Shown piece by piece: positions 1 through 4,618 of a stretch of DNA of 5,800 nucleotides. The stretch's first letter is position 1. Each line of letters begins with the position of its first letter. The translations under genes were made by a program, and so were the position numbers. The notes beneath the pieces are model-generated. The model had not been told where the DNA came from, made no database searches, and saw only the letters and a list, made by a program, of their open reading frames with translations. The DNA comes from Actinomycetes bacterium. Lineage in GTDB: Bacteria; Actinomycetota; Acidimicrobiia; Acidimicrobiales; Bog-793. Location: positions 1 to 5,800 of the forward strand of contig JAJYGM010000367.1 of NCBI GenBank assembly GCA_021785095.1, in the 5' to 3' direction.

Positions 1-765
1 GTTGTCGAGGTGCTCGCGCCCTGCGACGCCGAGGGCGCCGATCGACTCGGGCTCGTCCATCTCGCCGTCGCCGACGAAGCACCAGACCTTGCTCGTGCTC
101 GTGTCGACGAGCTGGCGGTGGTGGAGGTAGCGGTTCACGTGCGCCTGGTAGACGGCGGTGATGGGGCCGAGGCCCATCGACACGGTCGGGAACTCCCAGA
201 AGTCCGGCAGCGACCGGGGGTGGGGGTAGCTCGGCAGCCCGCCGCCGACCTCGTGGCGGAAGTTGTCGAGGTCGCCCTCGGTGAGGCGCCCTTCGACGAA
301 CGCCCGCGCGTAGATTCCGGGCGAGGCGTGGCCCTGGACGAAGACCTGGTCGCCTGCGCCGCCGTCGTCCTTGCCCCGGAAGAAGTGGTTGAAGCCGACC
401 TCGTACAAGGAGGCGGAGCTCGCGTAGGTGGACAGGTGCCCGCCGATGCCGTCGGTGCGCATGTTCGCCCGCACGACCATCGCGGCGGCGTTCCAGCGGA
501 TGTAGGCGCGGATGCGGCGTTCCAGGTACTCGTTGCCGGGGAACCACGGCTCCTCGTCCGCCGGGATCGTGTTCACGTACGGCGAGGACACCGTCGCCGG
601 GAAGTCGACCTGGAGGGTCCTCGCGCGCTCGAGGAGCTTCATGAGCAGGAACCGCGCCCGCGGCCGGCCCCGGGCGCCGACCACTGCGTCGAAGGAGTCG
701 AGCCACTCGGCCGTCTCGCGCGGGTCGATGTCCGGGACCTGGTGGGACACCCCGTCGAAGAGCAC
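1..765 (-). CDS. aceE: Pyruvate dehydrogenase E1 component, homodimeric (AceE) type, N-terminal part (runs off left edge)
   Basis: This is the first 255 codons of the thiamine-diphosphate E1 enzyme, which decarboxylates pyruvate and acetylates the lipoyl arm of E2. The translation shows family landmarks in order: [12 protein letters not shown] near residues 11-22, NTIP (65-68), the GGH active-site region (H110), [13 protein letters not shown] (H146), [11 protein letters not shown] (192-202) and the ThDP/Mg-binding [10 protein letters not shown] (232-241). The two histidines correspond to active-site histidines of Escherichia coli AceE. The rest of the protein (the full family is about 900 residues) lies left of the window. 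I chose the GTG at 765. In-frame TTG (798) and GTG (822) exist upstream, but those extra codons lose the strong G/C third-base bias (TCT, ACA, CGA, GCA, GGA, CGT, GGT). A GTG at 750 is also possible. It is transcribed divergently from rnhA; its partners E3 and E2 lie 2.4 kb away on the other strand. The family assignment is secure. Confidence 0.96.
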   Translation of the reverse strand, partial: MLFDGVSHQVPDIDPRETAEWLDSFDAVVGARGRPRARFLLMKLLERARTLQVDFPATVSSPYVNTIPADEEPWFPGNEYLERRIRAYIRWNAAAMVVRANMRTDGIGGHLSTYASSASLYEVGFNHFFRGKDDGGAGDQVFVQGHASPGIYARAFVEGRLTEGDLDNFRHEVGGGLPSYPHPRSLPDFWEFPTVSMGLGPITAVYQAHVNRYLHHRQLVDTSTSKVWCFVGDGEMDEPESIGALGVAGREHLDN

Positions 766-771
766 GACACC

Positions 772-798
772 ACGGTACCGTCCTGCGGGCGGCGTCAA
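772..798 (-). promoter_or_regulatory. Candidate aceE promoter, possibly giving a leaderless mRNA
   Basis: Reading the minus strand, TTGACG (798-793) matches a -35 box and TACCGT (777-772) fits a TANNNT -10 box. They are separated by 15 bp, which is shorter than the usual 16-18. The -10 box ends 6 nt before the GTG start at 765. That spacing would place transcription initiation at or next to the start codon, as in the leaderless mRNAs common in actinobacteria. No convincing Shine-Dalgarno lies close to this GTG; AGGA is 15 nt away. The boxes are visible; promoter activity is inferred. Confidence 0.4.
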
Positions 799-808
799 GC
801 GTCGGAGC

Positions 809-826
809 CAGGGTGTAGACACCCTG
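809..826. promoter_or_regulatory. Perfect 18-bp palindrome between aceE and rnhA, candidate operator
   Basis: CAGGGTGT-AG-ACACCCTG has 8-bp arms that match perfectly around a 2-bp centre. It ends one base before the rnhA GTG start at 828 and lies 11 bp upstream of the putative aceE -35 box. The GTGT..ACAC core has the general form of sites bound by dimeric winged-helix repressors such as the GntR family. That family includes the aceEF regulator PdhR of E. coli, but this sequence is not the PdhR box. A short RNA hairpin is an alternative reading. The regulator cannot be named from sequence. Confidence 0.4.
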
Positions 827-827
827 C

Positions 828-1307
828 GTGGTCACGGTGTACACGGACGGCTCGTGCCTGGGGAACCCCGGGCCCGGCGGCTGGGCATGGCTCGTACCCG
901 GGGGGAGGTTCGAGAGCGGCGCAGACCCGCGCACCACCAACCAGCGGATGGAGATCACCGCCGCGCTCCGGGCGCTCGAATCGCTCGGACCGGTCGCGGG
1001 CGCCGACGGGATCCTCGTACGGAGCGACTCGACGTACGTGGTGAACTGCTTCGCGCAGCGCTGGTGGGCCGGCTGGCGCCGGAGGAGCTGGCGCAACTCG
1101 CAGGGCAGACCGGTGGCGAACCGCGATCTGTGGGAGCCGCTGCTCGCCCTTGCGCTCGACGCCGCGGTGCCCGTGCGCTTCGAATGGGTGAAGGGCCACT
1201 CGGGCGACCGGTGCAACGACCTCGCCGACGAGCTGGCGAGCACCGCCGCCTCGAGGGGCGTCGGGAGCGCGGGCTCGCTCCCGGGCTCGGTCTCTGGCTC
1301 GTTCTGA
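828..1307 (+). CDS. rnhA: Ribonuclease HI
   Basis: This encodes a 159-residue RNase HI, which cuts the RNA strand of RNA-DNA hybrids (R-loops, Okazaki primers) in the cytoplasm. The single RNase H domain fills the protein. It has [15 protein letters not shown] near the start with catalytic D7, then [12 protein letters not shown] with E42, RSDSTYV with D67, and [18 protein letters not shown] with H124 and D134. These are the four carboxylates and the loop histidine of the family, and the length is close to the 155 residues of the E. coli enzyme. There is no extra hybrid-binding domain and no CobC-type phosphatase fusion, both of which occur in some actinobacterial RNase H proteins. The last dozen residues are a Gly/Ser-rich tail. 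The GTG start puts the TDG strand at the normal distance from the N-terminus. No good ribosome-binding site precedes it, and a palindrome almost touches the start codon. The gene is divergent from aceE and appears functionally unrelated to its neighbours. Confidence 0.95.
   Translation: MVTVYTDGSCLGNPGPGGWAWLVPGGRFESGADPRTTNQRMEITAALRALESLGPVAGADGILVRSDSTYVVNCFAQRWWAGWRRRSWRNSQGRPVANRDLWEPLLALALDAAVPVRFEWVKGHSGDRCNDLADELASTAASRGVGSAGSLPGSVSGSF
1262..1283 (+). repeat. Inverted repeat at the 3' end of rnhA
   Basis: CGGGAGC (1262-1268) and GCTCCCG (1277-1283) are perfect 7-bp arms around an 8-nt loop, inside the codons for the Gly/Ser tail of RNase HI and about 20 nt before its stop. Together with the hairpin just after the stop it could help end or stabilise the transcript. 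In such GC-rich sequence a 7-bp stem can also arise by chance. Confidence 0.3.
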
Positions 1308-1317
1308 GGTTGCCGCT

Positions 1318-1334
1318 CGAGCTCACGGAGCTTG
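1318..1334 (+). terminator. Weak hairpin after rnhA, possible U-tract-free terminator
   Basis: Starting 11 nt after the rnhA stop, the arms CGAGCTC and GAGCTTG can pair over 7 bp (including one G-U) around an ACG loop. No T-run follows, so this is not a classical intrinsic terminator. High-GC actinobacteria often use hairpins lacking a U-tract, and the next gene has its own -10-like box, so a transcript boundary here is reasonable but unproven. Confidence 0.22.
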
Positions 1335-1383
1335 CGGACCGCCGGGGGCGGGCGCCGTCTGGCCGACCCCCCGCCTCCCCACC

Positions 1384-1389
1384 TACCAT
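1384..1389 (+). promoter_or_regulatory. Candidate -10 box for the SDR gene, possibly leaderless
   Basis: TACCAT fits the TANNNT -10 pattern and ends 7 nt before the ATG at 1397. No recognisable -35 box stands 16-18 bp upstream, and no Shine-Dalgarno precedes the ATG. The distance from box to start codon matches the layout at aceE, which suggests a transcript starting at the start codon. A six-base match is weak evidence on its own. Confidence 0.35.
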
Positions 1390-1396
1390 CGCCAGT

Positions 1397-2158
1397 ATGG
1401 AGCTCAAAGGATCCTCAGCACTCGTCACCGGAGGCGCGTCCGGCCTCGGCGCCGCGACGGCCAGGGCGCTCGCCGCGGAGGGCGTGCGCGTCACCGTCTT
1501 CGACCTGAACGAAGACGGGGCGAAGTCCGTCGCCGGAGAGGTCGGCGGCGACTACGTCGTGGGGGACGTCACCGAACCGGGCCACTGCCAACGCGCGGTG
1601 GACCAGGTGGCGTCGAGCGGCACCCTGAGGATCACGGTGAACTGCGCGGGGATCGGGTGGGTCGGCCGGATGATCGACCGCCAGGGTGCGCCCCACCCGC
1701 TCGAGCCGTTCGAGGCGGTCCAACGGGTCAACGTGTTCGGGACCTTCAACGTGATGTCGAAGGCCGCCGCCGCCATTGCCAAGACCGAGCCGCTCGAGCA
1801 CACAGAACGCGGCGTCATCGTGAACACCGCGTCGGTGGCCGCGTACGACGGGCAGATCGGCCAGCTCGCGTACTCCGCGTCCAAGGGTGCGATCGTCGGC
1901 ATGACGCTCCCTGCGGCCCGCGACCTCTCGGTCGTCGGCGTCCGGGTGATGGCGATCGCGCCGGGGCTGTTCGACACGCCCCTCCTCGGCATGCTCTCCG
2001 ATGAGGCGCTCCACGCGCTGGGGGCGTCGGTGCTCTTCCCGAAGGTGCTGGGCGACCCGACGCGCTACGGCCAGCTCGTCGTCCACATCGCCCGGAACAG
2101 CTACCTGAACGCCGAGGTCATCCGCCTCGACGGCGGCATCAGGATGCCGCCGAAGTAG
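1397..2158 (+). CDS. SDR-family NAD-dependent dehydrogenase, type-2 3-hydroxyacyl-CoA dehydrogenase (HSD10) like
   Basis: This encodes a 253-residue classical short-chain dehydrogenase. It has the Rossmann motif TGGASGLG (11-18), D36 after the second strand (VFDLN, favouring NAD over NADP), NCAG (82-85), and the tetrad N112, S146, Y159, K163. Beyond the general fold it closely follows 17-beta-HSD type 10 / 3-hydroxy-2-methylbutyryl-CoA dehydrogenase: GTFNVM, GVIVNTASVAAYDGQ, AYSASKGAIVGMTLP, IAPGLFDTPLL and the C-terminal EVIRLDGGIRMPPK. Those enzymes oxidise 3-hydroxyacyl-CoA to 3-ketoacyl-CoA in fatty acid and isoleucine breakdown. This subfamily call is my comparison from memory. The ATG at 1397 gives the expected N-terminus; the frame stays open far upstream, but that extension overlaps rnhA and has no SDR features. 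The aldo/keto reductase follows after 6 bp, so the two are probably co-transcribed. A generic SDR with another alcohol substrate remains possible. Confidence 0.93.
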   Translation: MELKGSSALVTGGASGLGAATARALAAEGVRVTVFDLNEDGAKSVAGEVGGDYVVGDVTEPGHCQRAVDQVASSGTLRITVNCAGIGWVGRMIDRQGAPHPLEPFEAVQRVNVFGTFNVMSKAAAAIAKTEPLEHTERGVIVNTASVAAYDGQIGQLAYSASKGAIVGMTLPAARDLSVVGVRVMAIAPGLFDTPLLGMLSDEALHALGASVLFPKVLGDPTRYGQLVVHIARNSYLNAEVIRLDGGIRMPPK

Positions 2159-2164
2159 GCGGGC

Positions 2165-3154
2165 GTGCGCCTCGTCGAGGCCGAAGGGGTTCGCCTCTTC
2201 CCGGTTGGCTTGGGCACCTGGCAGTTCGGGTCCGGCCAGTGGGGCTACGGCGAGGGCTACGCCGAAGACGTCGCCCCGCGCATCGTCGAACGGTCCCTCG
2301 ATCTCGGGGTCGACGTGATCGACACCGCGGAGATCTACGCGTTCGGCCGGTCCGAGCGCATCGTCGGCGCCGCGCTCGCGCCGCGACGCGACGAGGCGTT
2401 CCTCGCGACGAAGGTCTTCCCGGTCCTCCCGCTCGAACCGATCGTCCGTCGCCGGGCGCGGGGAAGCTGCCGTCGTCTCCGCACCGACCACGTGGACCTC
2501 TACCAGCTCCACTGGCCGAACCCGGTCGTGCCCCAGCGTCAGGTCGCCGACGCGCTGGCGAAGCTGCTCGACGACGGCGTCACGCGCCACGTCGGGGTGA
2601 GCAACTACCCGCTCGCCCGCTGGCAGGAGCTCGAGCGGCTCCTGGGCCGCCCGGTCCTCTCGAACCAGGTCCGCTACAGCCTCGTCGACCGGGCGCCCGA
2701 GCGCGAGCTCTTGCCCTGGGCCCAGGCGCACGGCCGCGTGCTCATCGCCTACAGCCCGCTCGCGCAGGGCCTCCTCTCGGGAGGCTACGGCGCCGACCGC
2801 CGCCCGACCGGGCTTCGGTCGAGGACCAGCCCGTTCCGGCCGCAGAACCTCGAGGCTGCCGTCCCTCTCCTCGACGCGTTGCGAGCGATCGCGGACGCGC
2901 ACGGAGCGACCCCCGCGCAGGTTGCGCTCGCCTGGCTCGTCCGGCGCCCGAACGTGGTGGTGATCCCGGGCGCGTCGTCGGTCGAGCAGGCGGAGGAGAA
3001 TGCCGCGTCTGCGGACATCGAGCTCAGCGCGGCGGAAGACGACGAGCTGAGTGCGGCCTCCGAGGCCTACCGAGCCGCCCGTTCGCTGGTGGGTGCCCGC
3101 GCGGGTGTCGTGGGCCGCAGGTTGCGCCGGGTGCTCGACGGGCTTCGCGCCTGA
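2165..3154 (+). CDS. Aldo/keto reductase
   Basis: This encodes a 329-residue aldo/keto reductase, a soluble NAD(P)H-dependent (beta/alpha)8-barrel enzyme that interconverts carbonyls and alcohols. The catalytic tetrad is complete: D53 and Y58 in VIDTAEIYAFGRSE, K83 in ATKVF, and H116 in YQLHWPNP. Further family signatures are HVGVSNY (142-148), SNQVRYSLVDR (166-176), AYSPLAQGLLSG (195-206) and the cofactor-phosphate loop VIPGASSVEQAEEN (266-279). The length is typical. The pattern resembles the general bacterial oxidoreductase group (AKR11/YajO-like) rather than a characterised sugar or steroid reductase, and the substrate cannot be read from sequence. The GTG at 2165 starts 6 bp after the SDR stop; it gives the normal N-terminal strand (RLFPVGLGTWQFG), although its ribosome-binding site is poor, so translational coupling to the SDR is likely. 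The last 25 or so residues are Arg/Val-rich and less conserved in appearance. Confidence 0.94.
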   Translation: MRLVEAEGVRLFPVGLGTWQFGSGQWGYGEGYAEDVAPRIVERSLDLGVDVIDTAEIYAFGRSERIVGAALAPRRDEAFLATKVFPVLPLEPIVRRRARGSCRRLRTDHVDLYQLHWPNPVVPQRQVADALAKLLDDGVTRHVGVSNYPLARWQELERLLGRPVLSNQVRYSLVDRAPERELLPWAQAHGRVLIAYSPLAQGLLSGGYGADRRPTGLRSRTSPFRPQNLEAAVPLLDALRAIADAHGATPAQVALAWLVRRPNVVVIPGASSVEQAEENAASADIELSAAEDDELSAASEAYRAARSLVGARAGVVGRRLRRVLDGLRA

Positions 3155-3161
3155 CGCTTAG

Positions 3162-3167
3162 TAGTGT
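3162..3167 (+). promoter_or_regulatory. Weak candidate -10 box before lpdA
   Basis: TAGTGT fits TANNNT and lies in the 57-bp gap after the aldo/keto reductase, 44 nt before the lpdA start, so it would give a short leader containing the ribosome-binding site. No -35 box stands at normal spacing; the nearest, TCGACG, is 21 bp away. Read-through from the SDR/aldo-keto reductase transcript is equally possible, since I see no terminator in the gap. Confidence 0.2.
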
Positions 3168-3199
3168 CTTGGTGGTCCGCGCACCTGCGCGAAACGGTC

Positions 3200-3207
3200 G
3201 GAGGAGG
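3200..3207 (+). promoter_or_regulatory. Strong ribosome-binding site that fixes the lpdA start
   Basis: GGAGGAGG is an excellent Shine-Dalgarno. Its first GGAGG core ends 7 nt before the GTG at 3212. An in-frame GTG at 3164 would add 16 residues ahead of the FAD-binding strand and has no comparable site, so 3212 is the start. Confidence 0.8.
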
Positions 3208-3211
3208 CCTG

Positions 3212-4618
3212 GTGGACTACGACGTGGTGGTGATCGGCGGTGGCCCGGGTGGCTACGCGGCCGCCCTCTACGGCGCCTCTGCGGGCCTTCGGATCGCCAT
3301 CGTCGAGCTCACAAAGGTCGGCGGCACCTGCCTGCACCGCGGCTGCGTACCCGCCAAGGAGTTCCTCGAGACCGCCGCCGTGTACCGGACGGTGCGCGGG
3401 GCGGCGGAGTTCGGCATCTCGACCAGCGAGCCGACGGTCGATTTCGCGGTCAACCAGCGTCGGAAGGTCGCGGTGGTGGACCAGCTCTACCGCGGGCTGA
3501 GCGGCCTGTTGCGAGGGCGGAAGGTGACCGTCCTGTCGGGAACCGGGACGCTCCTTCCCGGACGGCGTGTCCGGGTCGTCGACGGCCCCGACGCGGGGAC
3601 CGAGATCGCCGGCCGCCACGTCGTCCTCGCTGCAGGATCGGTTCCCCGCACCCTGCCCGGTCTCGACGTCGACGGCCGCTACGTGATGACCTCCGACGAG
3701 TTCCTCCAGCTCGAGCGCGTGCCGGCGTCGGTGGCCGTCGTCGGCGGCGGCGCGATCGGCTGCGAGTTCGCGTCGCTCCTCTCGGATCTCGGTGCCCGTG
3801 TGACGATCCTCGAGGCCCTCGACTCGATCATCGCTGGATGCGACGGAGACATCTCCGCTGCGTTGTCGCGGTCGTTCACGAAGAGGGGCATCGACATCGT
3901 CACGGGTGCGCAGGTGAAGGGACACACGCCCACCCCCGACGGCTCCCGCACCGTGGTCCACCTGGGCGACGGCAAGGAGGTGGAGGTCGAGACGGTGGTC
4001 GTCTCGGTCGGGAGGCGTCCGCGCACCGAGGGCCTCTTGTCGGAGGGGACCGGCGTGCAGCTCGACGACCGCGGGTTCGTGGTGGTGAACCACCTGATGC
4101 AGACCCACGAGCAGAACGTCTGGGCCGTCGGCGACGTGTGCGCCGGCACGCCGCAGCTCGCGCACGTCGCCTTCGCGGAGGCGGTCCTCGTCGTGAAGGG
4201 CGTCCTCGGTGAGCCCATGGTCCCAGTCGACTACGAGCGCGTGCCGTGGGCCATCTACTGTCACCCCGAGGTCGCGTTCGCCGGGCTCACCGAGTCCCAG
4301 GCACGAGAGCGCGGGATCCCCGTCGTGGTGAAGAAGGACCCGTTCGGAGGGAACAGCCGCGCACGTATCATCGGGGAGACCGACGGACTCGTGAAGGTCG
4401 TCGCCGAACGGCTTCCCGACGGCTCCGCTGGTCGGATCCTCGGCGTCCACATGATGGGTCCGTGGGTGACGGAGCTGCTCGGCGCGGGGTACCTCGCAGT
4501 CAACTGGGAGGCGACCCCCACAGAGGTCGCGCAGTTCATCCAGCCGCACCCCTCACTTTCCGAGGCCTTCGGGGAGACGGTGATCGCGTTGACGGGAAGG
4601 GGATTGCACGTTGGCTGA
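3212..4618 (+). CDS. lpdA: Dihydrolipoyl dehydrogenase (E3 of 2-oxoacid dehydrogenase complexes)
   Basis: This encodes a 468-residue flavoprotein that reoxidises the dihydrolipoyl arm of E2 and reduces NAD+. The domains run in order. The FAD Rossmann motif [14 protein letters not shown] (5-18) is followed by the redox-active disulfide in [13 protein letters not shown] (C40 and C45). Next come the NAD-binding [13 protein letters not shown] (176-188), the second FAD motif [17 protein letters not shown] (304-320, D308), and the dimerisation domain ending in the catalytic HPSLSE pair (H446, E451). Length and motif spacing are those of a complete Lpd; other disulfide reductases (glutathione or mercuric reductase) are disfavoured by the C-terminal HPxxSE context and by the neighbouring E2. 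The disulfide loop reads LHRG where many Lpd proteins have LNVG, a variant that keeps both cysteines. The GTG start is set by a strong ribosome-binding site. The E2 start codon lies 8 nt inside the 3' end, so E3 and E2 should be co-translated in related amounts. Confidence 0.97.
   Translation: MDYDVVVIGGGPGGYAAALYGASAGLRIAIVELTKVGGTCLHRGCVPAKEFLETAAVYRTVRGAAEFGISTSEPTVDFAVNQRRKVAVVDQLYRGLSGLLRGRKVTVLSGTGTLLPGRRVRVVDGPDAGTEIAGRHVVLAAGSVPRTLPGLDVDGRYVMTSDEFLQLERVPASVAVVGGGAIGCEFASLLSDLGARVTILEALDSIIAGCDGDISAALSRSFTKRGIDIVTGAQVKGHTPTPDGSRTVVHLGDGKEVEVETVVVSVGRRPRTEGLLSEGTGVQLDDRGFVVVNHLMQTHEQNVWAVGDVCAGTPQLAHVAFAEAVLVVKGVLGEPMVPVDYERVPWAIYCHPEVAFAGLTESQARERGIPVVVKKDPFGGNSRARIIGETDGLVKVVAERLPDGSAGRILGVHMMGPWVTELLGAGYLAVNWEATPTEVAQFIQPHPSLSEAFGETVIALTGRGLHVG
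4597..4603 (+). promoter_or_regulatory. Ribosome-binding site supporting the TTG start of E2
   Basis: AAGGGGA lies inside the last codons of lpdA and ends 7 nt before the TTG at 4611. It is an imperfect Shine-Dalgarno, but it stands at the right distance and favours TTG over the in-frame ATG at 4626, which would cut off the first strand of the lipoyl domain. Confidence 0.55.

Noticed and set aside
10..1044. A 344-codon plus-strand open frame across the aceE region
   Set aside because: The minus strand encodes unmistakable AceE. The plus-strand translation has no motif and runs through the divergent promoter region into rnhA out of frame.
512..1396. Upstream in-frame extension of the SDR gene, which would make a 548-residue fusion protein
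   Set aside because: The extension crosses aceE antisense and rnhA in another frame and has Arg-rich shadow composition. The SDR N-terminus is canonical at the ATG at 1397.
1415..2902. A 495-codon open frame on the minus strand opposite the SDR and aldo/keto reductase genes
   Set aside because: Its translation is Arg/Asp/Glu/Val-rich low-complexity protein with no recognisable motif, while the plus strand here shows complete catalytic motifs in two genes. Long antisense frames are expected in GC-rich DNA.
3164..3211. Upstream GTG start for lpdA adding 16 residues
   Set aside because: The added residues precede the FAD-binding strand without family support, while a strong GGAGGAGG sits properly before the GTG at 3212.
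2239..4212. A 657-codon plus-strand open frame overlapping the aldo/keto reductase and lpdA
   Set aside because: Arg/Pro-rich alternate frame of two well-supported genes; no motif and no start context.
3158..4549. A 463-codon open frame on the minus strand opposite lpdA
   Set aside because: Shadow of lpdA: the plus strand has every Lpd motif, and the antisense product matches no family I know.
3212..4618. Mercuric reductase or glutathione reductase instead of Lpd
   Set aside because: No N-terminal metal-binding domain or C-terminal vicinal cysteines; the gene overlaps a lipoyl-E2 gene, which fits Lpd.
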